A DNA stretch of 64,000 nt from Blastococcus sp. CT_GayMR16 (GCF_004570875.1 NZ_SPQK01000002.1:248001-312000), one strand, 5' to 3'. Positions 48,593-57,676 are shown, counted from the stretch's first letter. Made by a program: numbers and translations. Notes: generated by a model not told the origin, from the sequence alone.

Positions 48593-48991
48593 TCAGTCGA
48601 AGCTGCCCGCACCGCCCCGGCGGTAGGGCGATCGGCGCTCGATGCGGTCGCGCTCGGCGCGTTCGGCGCGGATCCGGGCCGCTGTGCCCGCCGGGTACCC
48701 CGCCTTGGCGACCCGGTGCTCGATGGTCTCGGTCATGAACGCGATCGAGAACATCAACCCCAGGACGAGGCCGCCGACGGCTGCCGAGAGCCGGTAGGAC
48801 AGGGGCACCGGGACGGCGACGATGCACACGACCAGCACGGGCGACATCTGGACGACGGCCCGCAGCAGGTGCCGGACGATCCACGTGCGCCCGGTCGTGT
48901 CGGCGAGCACCCAGGGGGAGAGGTGGCGGGGGAGCCCACCCCCGAGGGCGTACCAGATCCACTGGACCGGATTCGGTCGCTGGGCGGACAC
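48593..48991 (-). CDS. DUF5313 membrane protein
   Basis: 132 residues: RPNPVQWIWYALGGGLPRHLSPWVLADTTGRTWIVRHLLRA, then one or two hydrophobic helices (VVQMSPVLVVCIVAVPVPL; GGLVLGLMFSIAFM) and an Arg-rich tail. The RPNP-WYA-GG-LP start matches DUF5313. GTG 48991 was chosen because TACCGT lies exactly 7 nt upstream, the leaderless pattern; a longer frame to 49048 is not needed. Function unknown. Confidence 0.82.
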   Translation of the reverse strand: MSAQRPNPVQWIWYALGGGLPRHLSPWVLADTTGRTWIVRHLLRAVVQMSPVLVVCIVAVPVPLSYRLSAAVGGLVLGLMFSIAFMTETIEHRVAKAGYPAGTAARIRAERAERDRIERRSPYRRGGAGSFD

Positions 48992-49079
48992 ACCCGTCAC
49001 GGTATGCCTGGTCGGGGCCCCGTTGCCGTCCGCCGCGGACGGGTGCACACTCCCCGCACCGTTCCGCGAGGAGGTCGCA

Positions 49080-49511
49080 GTGCAGATCAGCCAACTGCTC
49101 CGTCACAAGGGCCGCGAGGTCGCCACGATCGACGGGTCCGAGAGCGTCCGCACCGCTCTCGGTGTGCTCGCCGACAAGGGGATCGGCGCCCTGGTGGTGT
49201 CCTCCGACGGGCGGACCATCGACGGGATCGTCTCCGAGCGGGACGTCGCCCGCGGACTGCACAGCCACGGCGCCGGTCTGCTGGCCGAACCGGTGTCCAG
49301 CGTGATGACGGCGCAGGTGCACACCTGCTCACCGAACATGAGCGTGCACGACCTCGCCCGCACGATGACCGACCACCGCGTACGGCACGTCCCCGTGGTG
49401 GACGACGGAGCCCTGATCGGGATCGTCTCGATCGGCGACGTCGTCAAGGCCCGGTTGGACGAGCTCGAGGAGGAGCGCAAGCAGCTGGTGGACTACATCC
49501 AGACCGCCTAG
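49080..49511 (+). CDS. CBS-domain pair protein
   Basis: 143 residues made of two CBS motifs: VRTALGVLADKGIGALVVSSDGRTIDGIVSERDVARGL and VHDLARTMTDHRVRHVPVVDDGALIGIVSIGDVVKARL. Tandem CBS pairs bind adenine nucleotides and regulate partners. GTG has GAGGAGG 5 nt upstream. Standalone gene; 73 bp before rarD. Confidence 0.9.
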   Translation: MQISQLLRHKGREVATIDGSESVRTALGVLADKGIGALVVSSDGRTIDGIVSERDVARGLHSHGAGLLAEPVSSVMTAQVHTCSPNMSVHDLARTMTDHRVRHVPVVDDGALIGIVSIGDVVKARLDELEEERKQLVDYIQTA

Positions 49512-49584
49512 CGCCTCGGCCCCGTCCAGGGCACCGCTGCGAGCTTGCGAGTGGCGGGGAGGACGGGCCGCGTACGGTGCGGCC

Positions 49585-50502
49585 GTGGACGACCGTCGCC
49601 TGGGAGTGCTGTCCGGGCTGGCGGCCTATTCGCTGTGGGGACTGTTCCCCCTCTACTTCCCGTTGCTCGAGCCGGCCGGTGGGCTCGAGATCGTGGCGCA
49701 CCGGGTGCTCTGGTCGCTGGTGTTCGTGGGCCTGCTGCTCACCGTCCGGCGCCACTGGTCGCAGGTGCGGGCGCTGGTCACCGACCGGCGACGGCTGCTC
49801 GTCCTCGCCGGTGCAGCGGTGCTCATCGCCGTCAACTGGCTGGTCTTCGTCTACGGCGTGAACTCCGGCCAGGTCGTCGAGACCTCGCTGGGCTACTTCA
49901 TCAATCCGCTCGTGAGCGTGCTGCTCGGGGTCGTGGTGTTCAGCGAGCGGCTGCGGGTCCTGCAGTGGGTGGCCGTGGGCATCGCCGCCGTCGCGGTCGC
50001 CGTCCTCACGATCGACTACGGGCGCCCGCCGTGGATCGCGCTCGCGCTCGCCGCCAGCTTCGGCCTGTACGGCGTGATGAAGAAGCTGGTCCGGGTCGAG
50101 GCAGCTCCCGGCCTCTTCGTCGAGACGGCGCTGGTCGCGGTCCCGGCCGCGGTCGTGCTGGCGGTCCTGCACTCGGGCGGGAACGGCACCTTCGGCAACG
50201 CCGGGGCGGGGCACGCCCTGCTCCTCGTCACCTCCGGGATCGCCACCGCCATCCCGCTCCTGCTGTTCGCCGCCGCTGCGCGGCGCATCCCGCTGTCGAC
50301 GGTGGGGCTGCTGCAGTACCTGACCCCGTTGATGCAGCTGGCGATCGGGGTCTTCGTCTACGACGAGCCGATGCCGCCCGCGCGCCTGGCCGGTTTCGTG
50401 ATCGTCTGGGTGGCCCTGGCGGTGTTCACCGCGGACAGCCTGCGACACGCCCGGGCCGGGAGTCGTCGTCCGGCTGCGGAGATCGTTCCCGCAGGTCTCT
50501 GA
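49585..50502 (+). CDS. rarD: RarD/EamA-family transporter
   Basis: 305 residues with about ten helices in two EamA repeats; RarD-type segments include AAYSLWGLFPLYFPLL, VNWLVFVYGVNSGQVVETSLGYFINPLVSVLLG and PLSTVGLLQYLTPLMQLAIGVFVY. Substrate unknown. GTG start with TACGGT 6 nt upstream (leaderless type). The next gene is DUF3263, 130 bp away. Confidence 0.9.
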   Translation: MDDRRLGVLSGLAAYSLWGLFPLYFPLLEPAGGLEIVAHRVLWSLVFVGLLLTVRRHWSQVRALVTDRRRLLVLAGAAVLIAVNWLVFVYGVNSGQVVETSLGYFINPLVSVLLGVVVFSERLRVLQWVAVGIAAVAVAVLTIDYGRPPWIALALAASFGLYGVMKKLVRVEAAPGLFVETALVAVPAAVVLAVLHSGGNGTFGNAGAGHALLLVTSGIATAIPLLLFAAAARRIPLSTVGLLQYLTPLMQLAIGVFVYDEPMPPARLAGFVIVWVALAVFTADSLRHARAGSRRPAAEIVPAGL

Positions 50503-50631
50503 GGCCTCTTCCGACCCATGGCCGGGGAGCGATCCCCTGCGCGCCGGGAACTGTCGGTACCCGGCGCTACGGTCGTTCCCGAGTCGCTCCCACGCCGGGG
50601 GCGAACGGGTACGGCAGGAGTTCGACGACCG

Positions 50632-50955
50632 ATGACCGACGACCCGACCGTGGTGGTCTCCCCGCCCCCGGCCGAGGGCCTCGACGAGGCTTTCGTGCAG
50701 GTCGCGCCCATGGGCCTGTCCCGTCGGGAGCACGAGATGCTCACCTTCGAGCGGCAGTGGTGGCGGCAGGCGGGGGCGAAGGAGACGGCGATCCGAGACC
50801 GTTTCGGAGTTCCGCCGACTCGCTACTACCAGGTGCTCAACGCCCTGGTCGACCGACCCGATGCGTTGGCCGCCGACCCGCTGCTGGTCCGGCGGCTGCG
50901 GCGGTTGCGACGCGCGCGGGCACGGACACGTTCGTCTCAGGGTTCTAGTCAATGA
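50632..50955 (+). CDS. DUF3263 protein
   Basis: 107 residues: LSRREHEMLTFERQWWRQAGAKETAIRDRFGVPPTRYYQVLNALVDRPDAL and a basic C terminus. It resembles DUF3263, which looks like a small winged-helix or HTH domain. Start ATG 50632; AGGAG lies 11 nt before. An ORF start at 50518 is less likely. Directly upstream of the LytR_C gene, the order also found in other actinobacteria (as I recall). Confidence 0.82.
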   Translation: MTDDPTVVVSPPPAEGLDEAFVQVAPMGLSRREHEMLTFERQWWRQAGAKETAIRDRFGVPPTRYYQVLNALVDRPDALAADPLLVRRLRRLRRARARTRSSQGSSQ

Positions 50956-50982
50956 GAGTTACAACGATTAGATTTCCTCACT

Positions 50983-52443
50983 GTGGGCAGGCACGGCGGG
51001 TCAGAGAGTGACGGGCGGGACTGGGGTAATCCCCCGGTCGCCGCGAATCGTCGACGTACGGACGCCCCCGATGGTTTGTGGCGGGGCTCCTCGGCGGGGG
51101 TGAGCGATCATCCGACCGCGCGCAGTCATGACCGGTCCGGCGACTCGGGCCGGTCCGCCGGACGCCCTGCGCCGTCCGGTGGGACCCGTGCCCCCGACGG
51201 CCAGCGCCAGGTCTCGCGCTCCCGGCTGCCGCTCCCTCCTGTGCCGGCCGCCTCCCGGGCCGCTGCACCCCGCCCGCCGGCCGGCCCGCGCACGACGGCC
51301 GCTCCGTTCTCCGCGGTGCCGTCTCCCGAGCCGCGCATGGAGCTCACCCTCGACGGCGACTTCCCGGGTGCCGCAGCGATCGAGCGCAGCGGTGGCTGCG
51401 CCCCCGCCATCTCGCGCCCCAGCCGCACCTGGGTCGACGCCGAGGCAGAGCTGGTCTCCACCGGCCCCAGCAACTCCGGCGGCTTCCGCTCCTCCGTCCC
51501 CTCCCCGCGGGTGCCCCGGCAGACCACGGCGGCCGGATCCCCGTCGCCTGCCTACGGCGACTGGACCAAGCCCTCCCGGTCCGAGGACGTCGACCTCGCT
51601 GTCGACGACGACCAGCAGGCCCGCGCCTTCCGCGCCCCGGCGCCCGGCACGACCGCCATCCCCGAGCGCCGCATGTCGGGACGCCGTCGCCAGCAGGTCG
51701 CTCCGATCCGTGACTCGATCGATCACGAGGTCGACCACGACACCGAGCACTCGTTCGACGAGGACCTCGCACCCGCTCCGGTCCGCGGTCCGGGCACCGG
51801 TTCCGTCGTCGGCGGCCGCGCCGCCATGCGCGCCGAGCGTCAGGCGGCCGACATGGTCCGTCGCAAGGCCGAGAAGCGCACCGGCTCGGCCGTGGCCGTC
51901 CTGGACGAGCTCGACGCCGAGGGCGAGGTCCGCAAGCCGCGGCGCGTCGTCAAGGGCCTGCTCGCGATGACCGTCGTCGCCCTCGGGGTCCTCGGCGTCT
52001 ACTCCTTCGTCTCGCCCGAGACGCAGGAGGCGGCGTCCTTGTCGGCGGAGAACTCCCCGGCTCCGTTCGTCCCCGACGCCTCCGCGCCGCTGCCGTCCCT
52101 GCCGAGCCCCCCGGTCGAGGTCGCGCCGACGCCCACGGCGCCGGTACGGGTCCCGGTCACCGTCCTCAACGCCACCGAGACCAACGGCCTGGCCGCCAAG
52201 GCGGCCGAGGCGTTCGGTACCGGCGGGTGGGAGACCCCCGGCATCGGTGGCTACACCGCCGGTGACGTCGCCGCGAGCACGGTGTTCTTCACCGAGGGCG
52301 ACGAGACGCAGCGACAGGCCGCCGTCCAGCTGGTCGACGCGTTCCCGCAGCTGACCGGTCCCGCGGTGCGGTTCTTCGAGCTCCCGGCCGATGTCACCGC
52401 ACCCGGCCTGGTCGTCGTCCTGACCGGCGACTGGCAGCCCTGA
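50983..52443 (+). CDS. LytR C-terminal domain protein with long disordered cytoplasmic part
   Basis: 486 residues. Residues 1-325 are low complexity (Arg, Ser, Pro, Ala and Asp/Glu clusters). One helix follows (VVKGLLAMTVVALGVLGVYSF), then a Pro linker and a LytR_C domain (VPVTVLNATETNGLAAKAAEAF, then GWETPGIGGYTAG and VVVLTGDW). Role in wall polymer attachment is inferred from related domains. GTG 50983 with TAGATT 8 nt upstream, so leaderless. The upstream region is unusually AT-rich. Confidence 0.85.
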   Translation: MGRHGGSESDGRDWGNPPVAANRRRTDAPDGLWRGSSAGVSDHPTARSHDRSGDSGRSAGRPAPSGGTRAPDGQRQVSRSRLPLPPVPAASRAAAPRPPAGPRTTAAPFSAVPSPEPRMELTLDGDFPGAAAIERSGGCAPAISRPSRTWVDAEAELVSTGPSNSGGFRSSVPSPRVPRQTTAAGSPSPAYGDWTKPSRSEDVDLAVDDDQQARAFRAPAPGTTAIPERRMSGRRRQQVAPIRDSIDHEVDHDTEHSFDEDLAPAPVRGPGTGSVVGGRAAMRAERQAADMVRRKAEKRTGSAVAVLDELDAEGEVRKPRRVVKGLLAMTVVALGVLGVYSFVSPETQEAASLSAENSPAPFVPDASAPLPSLPSPPVEVAPTPTAPVRVPVTVLNATETNGLAAKAAEAFGTGGWETPGIGGYTAGDVAASTVFFTEGDETQRQAAVQLVDAFPQLTGPAVRFFELPADVTAPGLVVVLTGDWQP

Positions 52444-52520
52444 TCCGTCGCACCACCTCGGTTCCACCGTCTGCCCGCCACGGGCGGAACACGGCGCGGC
52501 TGCCGTCCGTTGGCCGCAGC

Positions 52521-55382
52521 GTGCGCTCCCTCCGCGGGCTCGTGCGTCCCCGCCCGCGCCCCGGCGCACGTGCGACGCTCGCCGCCCTGCTCGCCGTCCC
52601 GCTGCTCGCCGGCGCCGTCCTGCTCGCGCCCGGCGCCACCGCTGCCGACGACACCCGCACCGAGGACGCCCGGGTGCCCTCCGGGTCCGGCGCGGACGCG
52701 GTGGAGCTCGACACGACCACCTACCTGCCCGCGGGGGACGGTCCCTCCCCGGCCGTGGTCCTCGCTCACGGCTTCGGCGGGAGCAAGGACTCCGTGGCCG
52801 ACGACGCGCGCGACCTGGCCGGCCGCGGCTACGTCGTCCTGACCTACTCGGCCCGCGGCTTCGGCCGCAGCACGGGTCAGATCGGGCTCGACGACCCGCG
52901 GTTCGAGATCGTGGACCTCTCCACGCTGATCGACCGGCTCGCCGAGCGGGACGACGTCGAACTGGACGGCGACGGCGACCCGCGCGTCGGCGTGGCCGGC
53001 GGCTCCTACGGCGGTGCGCTGGCCCTGCTCGGTGCCGCCTACGACGACCGCATCGACGCCATCGCCCCGCAGATCACCTGGAACTCGCTGACCTCGGCAC
53101 TCTTCCCCTCGCAGACCGGCGAGGTGGACGCGCAGACCGTCGCGGCCACCCCCGAGGACGGCGACACCGGCGTCTACAAGCGGCTGTGGTCCGGGCTGTT
53201 CTTCGGGGTGGGGTCCTCGCCCTCCGGCGGCCTGCTGGACGCGCTCGGCGGGGGTGGCGGGGACGGCGCAGCGCCCGACCTCTCCGAGCTCGATACGTCC
53301 TCGCTGGACCCCACCGCTGTCGAGCAGGCCCTCACCTGCGGTCGGTTCCGCGCCGACATCTGCGCCGCCTACCAGACGGCGGCCGCCACCGGCACGCTGA
53401 CGCCGGAGATCGCGGCGGTGCTGGACCGCAGCAGCCCGGCGGGTGTGCTCGACCGGATCGAGGCACCCACCCTGCTCATCCAGGGCACCCAGGACTCCTT
53501 GTTCGGACTCGGGCAGGCCGACGCCAATGCTCGCGGGATCGCGGCGAACGGCACCGCGGTGAAGGTGGTCTGGTACTCGGGCGGCCACGACTCGCAGGCG
53601 TCGGAGGGCGTCACCGCCGACCTGCGCGACCAGGTGGCCGGGTGGTTCGACTTCCACCTGCGCGGACAGGGCGGTGACCCGGGCACCGGCTTCCAGTACC
53701 CCGCACCCACCGGGCTGGGCAGCACCGCCGGCGTGGGCCGCGTGCAGGGCGGCAACCAGACCGTCGTGGCCGACGCGTACCCCGGGCTCGACGGCGGGGA
53801 GCCGGCCGAGCGCGCCGACGTACCGCTCAGCGGCCGCACCCAGCCGATCGTCACCCCGGCAGGCGGAACCCCGGCAGCTCTGACCACGGTGCCCGGACTG
53901 GGCGCGCTCACCGCGGCACTGGGCGGGACGACGCTGGAGATCCCCGGCCAGTTCGCGAGGTTCGACAGCGAGCCCCTGGACGGCGCGGTCGAGGTCGTGG
54001 GCGCACCCACCACCGAGATCGCCGTCGCCGCCCCCGGAGGCACCGCGACCCTCTTCGCCAAGCTCTACGACGTCGCCCCCGGCGGCGGCACCACCCTTCC
54101 GGGCGGGCTGGTCGCGCCGCTGGCGCTCACCGGGCTTTCGGCCGACCCGGCCCAGCCGACCCGGGTGTCGATCACGCTGCCGGGCATCGTGCACCGCTTC
54201 GAGGCCGGCCACACGATGCGGCTCGTCGTGTCGTCCACCGACCAGGGGTTCGCGCTGCCCGCCGAGCCGGGGGTGTACTCCGTCGCGCTCGCCGGCGACT
54301 CCGTCGGGCTGGCGGTCCCCGAGGTCGGCGGCCGGACGGAGGCCGATGCGGGCACCTCGCGCTGGTGGGTGCTGCTCGGCGTGCTCGCCGGGCTCGGGCT
54401 GCTGGCCTGGGGCGTCGCCGAGCTGTGGGGCCGCCACCGTCGCCGGAGCGTCTCGGCCGTCGAGCCCGACGGGGAGGACGTGCCGCTGCGCTTCGAGGGC
54501 GTGAGCAAGGCCTACAAGGACGGGTTCGTGGCGGTGCGCGACCTGTCGTTCGAAGTGCGCCGCGGCCAGGTGCTGGGCCTGCTCGGGCCCAACGGGGCGG
54601 GCAAGACGACGTCCCTGCGGATGCTCATGGGGCTGATCCGGCCGACCGAGGGACGGATCAGCATCTTCGGCCATGCCGCCGGCCCGGGCGCCCCCGTGCT
54701 CTCCCGGCTCGGCTCCTTCGTCGAGGGCACCGGCCTGCAGCCGCACCTGTCCGGCCGCGACAACCTGACCCTCTACTGGGCGGCGACCGGCCGCCCGGCC
54801 GAGGACGCCCACATGGCCGAGGCGATCGAGGTCGCAGGGCTCGGGACGGCGATCGACAAGCGGGTGCGCAGCTACAGCCAGGGCATGCGCCAGCGGGTCG
54901 CCATCGCCCAGGCGATGCTGGGTCTCCCGGACCTGCTCGTGCTCGACGAGCCGACGAACGGCCTGGACCCGCCGCAGATCCACGCGATGCGGGAGGTGCT
55001 GCGGTCCTACGCCGCGACCGGGCGCACCGTGATCGTCTCCAGCCACCTGCTCAGCGAGATCGAACAGACCTGCAGCCATGTCGTCGTCATGGCCAAGGGG
55101 CAGAAGATCGCGCAGGGCACGGTCGAGGAGATCGTGGGCACCGGCGGTGCGGTGTCGATCGGACTGGTCGACGACGCGGACACCGGGCGCGCGATCGCCG
55201 TCCTGGAGGGCCTGCCCGGAGTCAGCGCGGAGCTGACCGACGAGGGCCTGGTCGCCGACCTGGACGGGTACGGCCGGGCCGCGGCGCTGCAGGCGCTGAT
55301 CGGGGCCGGCATCGAGGTCGACGAGTTCACGCCGCGCCGCCGGCTCGAGGACGCGTTCCTGGCACTGGTGGGGGAGTCATGA
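52521..55382 (+). CDS. Fusion: secreted X-Pro-dipeptidyl-peptidase-like hydrolase + ABC ATPase
   Basis: 953 residues: signal-like segment (residues 17-42), alpha/beta hydrolase (about 60-390) with nucleophile GGSYGG (S162), likely D325 (GTQDSLFG) and H356 (SGGHDS). Then an XPD C-terminal-like beta domain (about 400-600) with HRFEAGHTMRLVVSSTDQGF. One helix (about 614-634) is followed by an ABC domain: Walker A GPNGAGKTT (689-697), SYSQGMRQRVAIAQ, Walker B LLVLDEPTNGLD, SSH (840-842). So hydrolase outside, ATPase inside. The ABC-2-like permease follows with an ATGA overlap. GTG start; no clear Shine-Dalgarno. Confidence 0.9.
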   Translation: MRSLRGLVRPRPRPGARATLAALLAVPLLAGAVLLAPGATAADDTRTEDARVPSGSGADAVELDTTTYLPAGDGPSPAVVLAHGFGGSKDSVADDARDLAGRGYVVLTYSARGFGRSTGQIGLDDPRFEIVDLSTLIDRLAERDDVELDGDGDPRVGVAGGSYGGALALLGAAYDDRIDAIAPQITWNSLTSALFPSQTGEVDAQTVAATPEDGDTGVYKRLWSGLFFGVGSSPSGGLLDALGGGGGDGAAPDLSELDTSSLDPTAVEQALTCGRFRADICAAYQTAAATGTLTPEIAAVLDRSSPAGVLDRIEAPTLLIQGTQDSLFGLGQADANARGIAANGTAVKVVWYSGGHDSQASEGVTADLRDQVAGWFDFHLRGQGGDPGTGFQYPAPTGLGSTAGVGRVQGGNQTVVADAYPGLDGGEPAERADVPLSGRTQPIVTPAGGTPAALTTVPGLGALTAALGGTTLEIPGQFARFDSEPLDGAVEVVGAPTTEIAVAAPGGTATLFAKLYDVAPGGGTTLPGGLVAPLALTGLSADPAQPTRVSITLPGIVHRFEAGHTMRLVVSSTDQGFALPAEPGVYSVALAGDSVGLAVPEVGGRTEADAGTSRWWVLLGVLAGLGLLAWGVAELWGRHRRRSVSAVEPDGEDVPLRFEGVSKAYKDGFVAVRDLSFEVRRGQVLGLLGPNGAGKTTSLRMLMGLIRPTEGRISIFGHAAGPGAPVLSRLGSFVEGTGLQPHLSGRDNLTLYWAATGRPAEDAHMAEAIEVAGLGTAIDKRVRSYSQGMRQRVAIAQAMLGLPDLLVLDEPTNGLDPPQIHAMREVLRSYAATGRTVIVSSHLLSEIEQTCSHVVVMAKGQKIAQGTVEEIVGTGGAVSIGLVDDADTGRAIAVLEGLPGVSAELTDEGLVADLDGYGRAAALQALIGAGIEVDEFTPRRRLEDAFLALVGES

Positions 55383-56254
55383 GTTCGGTGACCGAGCACG
55401 TGCAGCCGACGGGTGCGGTCGCGGGCTACCGGCCCAACCGCACCCTGCGGCTGTCCGTCGAGCTCCGCCGGCAGTTCAAGCGCCGGCGCACGATCGGCGT
55501 CTTCGCGTTGATGATCGCGCTCCCGCTGATCCTCATCGCCGCCCTGCAGCTGGGGGCGAGCGAGGAGGCGGCGGAGAACAACCGGCTGAACCTGGTCGAC
55601 GTCGCCACGTCCAGCGGGCTGAACTTCACGCTGTTCGTGCTCTTCGCAACCACCGGCTTCTTCCTGGTCGTCGTGTACGCGCTGTGCTTCGGCGACACCG
55701 TCGCCAGCGAGGCGCAGTGGGGGTCGCTGCGCTACACGCTCGCCACCCCCGTGCCGCGGATGCGGCTGCTCCGGCAGAAGTTCTACGCGGCCCTGGTGCT
55801 GTCGGTGGGTGCGCTGCTCACCCTCGCCGCGGTGGCCGTGGTGGCCGGAGGCATCGCGTTCGGCTTCGAGGACATCCAGACCCCGGTCGGGATCACCCTC
55901 GGCCAGGGCGAGGGCATGCTGCGGCTGGCCGGCATGCTCGGCTACCTCGCCGTCCACCTGCTCGTCGTCGGCTCACTGGCGTTCTGGTTCTCGACCATCA
56001 CCGACGCGCCGCTGGCCGCCGTCGGCGGCGCGGTGTTCACGATGTTCGTGTTCGCGATCCTCGACCAGGTCGAGCAGCTCGGCGCGATCCGCGACTGGTT
56101 CCCGACCGCCGGCGAGTTCGCCTGGACCGACCTGTTGCAGACCCCGGTCGACTCCGCCGACCTGTACCGCGGCGTCATCCAGTCGCTGGTCTACGCGGCC
56201 GTGTTCATCGCGCTTTCCTTCCGGCACTTCGCCCGGCGCGACGTGACCTCGTAG
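55379..56254 (+). CDS. ABC-2-type permease partner of the hydrolase-ATPase fusion
   Basis: 291 residues with about six helices (TIGVFALMIALPLILIAAL; LNFTLFVLFATTGFFLVVVYALCF; VLSVGALLTLAAVAVVAGGIAF; LGYLAVHLLVVGSLAFWF; AVGGAVFTMFVFAIL; SLVYAAVFIALSF). It has EAQWGSLRYTLATPVPRMRLLRQKFYAAL, the ABC-2 cytoplasmic loop. ATG overlaps the preceding stop by 4 bp, so it is translationally coupled. Substrate unknown. Confidence 0.88.
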   Translation: MSSVTEHVQPTGAVAGYRPNRTLRLSVELRRQFKRRRTIGVFALMIALPLILIAALQLGASEEAAENNRLNLVDVATSSGLNFTLFVLFATTGFFLVVVYALCFGDTVASEAQWGSLRYTLATPVPRMRLLRQKFYAALVLSVGALLTLAAVAVVAGGIAFGFEDIQTPVGITLGQGEGMLRLAGMLGYLAVHLLVVGSLAFWFSTITDAPLAAVGGAVFTMFVFAILDQVEQLGAIRDWFPTAGEFAWTDLLQTPVDSADLYRGVIQSLVYAAVFIALSFRHFARRDVTS

Positions 56255-56306
56255 GACGCACTTGGTCACGCTGGCTCCGGCCCCCGACTCGATCGTGGGG
56301 CTCTCA

Positions 56307-56322
56307 ACACCCGCGCGGGTGT
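56307..56322 (+). terminator. Possible terminator after the ABC operon
   Basis: ACACCC-GCGC-GGGTGT is a 6-bp stem with a 4-nt loop, about 52 bp past the permease stop, followed by CTCTTAAA. Short, so confidence is low. Confidence 0.4.
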
Positions 56323-56424
56323 CTCTTAAAGTGGCCTGTGGGACAGTCGTCGCCTTGCCTGAGCGCGAACGTCGGTGCAAGCCGGGCTCGACCAGTCGGA
56401 GCGACCCGTGATTCCGCGCGAGGC

Positions 56425-56706
56425 TTAGGCCTCCTCGGCGCCCCAGCGTCCGAGCGCGACGATCGCCTCGCGTAAGGCAAGGCCGCGATCGGTCAGCGCG
56501 TAGGCCCGGGTGTTGTGCCGGAGCGGCAGACGGGTCAGTACGCCGGCCGCTTCGAGCTCGCGCAGGCGGGTCGCGAGCATGTTCGTCGGCACTCCGAGGT
56601 CGCGCTGCAGATCGCCGTAGCGCTGCGGCCCGTCGAGCAGCCGCTCCACGACGAGCAGGGCCCACCGTGCTCCGACGATGTCGAGGGCCGCGGCGAGGTC
56701 GCTCAT
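56425..56706 (-). CDS. HxlR-family transcriptional regulator
   Basis: 93 residues of winged helix: LDIVGARWALLVVERLLDGPQRYGDLQRDLGVPTNMLATRLRELEAAGVL and the wing LPLRHNTRAYALTDRG. It has no Cys in its N-terminal helix of the type used by redox sensors. ATG overlaps the upstream VOC stop (ATGA), so it is the second gene of a VOC-HxlR operon whose promoter carries a perfect dyad at 57115-57135. Autorepression is likely. Confidence 0.9.
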   Translation of the reverse strand: MSDLAAALDIVGARWALLVVERLLDGPQRYGDLQRDLGVPTNMLATRLRELEAAGVLTRLPLRHNTRAYALTDRGLALREAIVALGRWGAEEA

Positions 56707-57107
56707 GCGGTCGGATCGGCGTCCGGCTTCATCCAGAACGGCGAGTAGTGGTAGCCGTCGGGGTCGTCGAACTGGCGCTGGTACATGAAGGGGTAGTCGT
56801 CGGTGTCACCGATTCGCCCGCCGGCGACGCCGGCGCGCTCGGCGAGCTCGTCGACCGCCTCGCGGCTGCCGAGGTCGAACGAGACCGTGACTTTCGAGGG
56901 CGTGTGGGGTCCACCGACCAGCTCCTCAGCGCCGCCGACGCTCGCGTACATCTCGCGGCTGCCGAGCATGACGTACTGCTCGGGCGCGATCGCGAAGCAC
57001 GACACGTTGTGGTCGGACATCTCGGCGTTGAGGGTCCAGCCGAGGGCTGTGTAGAAGGCGGTCGCGCGCTCGACGCTCTCGACGGGGCAGGTGATGAAGA
57101 GGCTCAT
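56703..57107 (-). CDS. VOC-superfamily protein paired with HxlR regulator
   Basis: 134 residues beginning MSLFITCPVESVERATAFYT, a typical VOC start, with NVSCFAIAPEQYVMLGSREM and the C-terminal DDPDGYHYSPFWM. The family of glyoxalase-like proteins often lies beside a regulator. ATG at 57107; a longer frame reaches 57206 but runs through the operator. The substrate is unknown. HxlR is co-transcribed downstream. Confidence 0.85.
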   Translation of the reverse strand: MSLFITCPVESVERATAFYTALGWTLNAEMSDHNVSCFAIAPEQYVMLGSREMYASVGGAEELVGGPHTPSKVTVSFDLGSREAVDELAERAGVAGGRIGDTDDYPFMYQRQFDDPDGYHYSPFWMKPDADPTA

Positions 57108-57114
57108 GCGGCCA

Positions 57115-57135
57115 ACACTTGCAAAATGCAAGTGT
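57115..57135. promoter_or_regulatory. HxlR-type operator
   Basis: ACACTTGCA-AAA-TGCAAGTGT: perfect 9-bp arms and a 3-bp AAA spacer, beginning 8 bp from the VOC start codon. The core ACTTGCA-TGCAAGT type dyad is familiar from HxlR-family sites (recollection). It would overlap the promoter of the VOC-HxlR operon. Confidence 0.65.
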
Positions 57136-57310
57136 GACGTCAAGGCCCGAGCCCGCATCACCGGCCGCCTCGACGCGCTGCAGTTCGACCGTGTCCTGAG
57201 TTCCACCGGGCCAAGGAGGTGTCCCTAGGTGGGCCGCTACGGGACACCCCGCCTGGGCGATGTGCCCTGCCCCGCGGCCGGGCTGGATGCTGTTCGCCGG
57301 TCGTGACGCC

Positions 57311-57676
57311 CTAGGCGGGGACCGCCTGGAAGGCGCGGACTTCTATCCGGGCGCCGAGCGCCTTGGATGCCTTCGCGGCCCCGGCGACGGCCGCCTCCTG
57401 GTCCGGTGCCTCGACCACCCACAGGCCGCCGAGGTACTCCGGCGCCTGCCTGTACGGGCCGTCGGCGAGGGCGAGCACGTCGCCTGTGTGGTCGACGGTG
57501 ACCGCAGTCGACGGCGGGTGCAGTCCACCCGCGAAGACCAGGGCGCCGGACGCCGCCAGCTCTTCGAGGAAAGCGCCGGCCACGGCCATCACGGCCGCCA
57601 GTTCGGCCGGATCCATCGACGCCATCGTTGGCTCCTCGGCCGCGTCGTGCGGCATGGATAGCAGGTAGTGCGTCAC
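57311..57676 (-). CDS. YciI-like (YCII/DGPF) protein
   Basis: 121 residues: VTHYLLSMPHD, then MDPAELAAVMAVAGAFLEELAASGALVFAGGLHPP, and DGPYRQAPEYLGGLWVVEAPDQEAAV. The DGPY and LGG-WVVEA segments match YCII-related proteins, often adjacent to sigma factors, but no sigma gene adjoins here. I chose GTG 57676 with GGAGG 6 nt before; an ATG at 57682 sits directly on the GGAGG. Function uncertain. Confidence 0.8.
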   Translation of the reverse strand: MTHYLLSMPHDAAEEPTMASMDPAELAAVMAVAGAFLEELAASGALVFAGGLHPPSTAVTVDHTGDVLALADGPYRQAPEYLGGLWVVEAPDQEAAVAGAAKASKALGARIEVRAFQAVPA

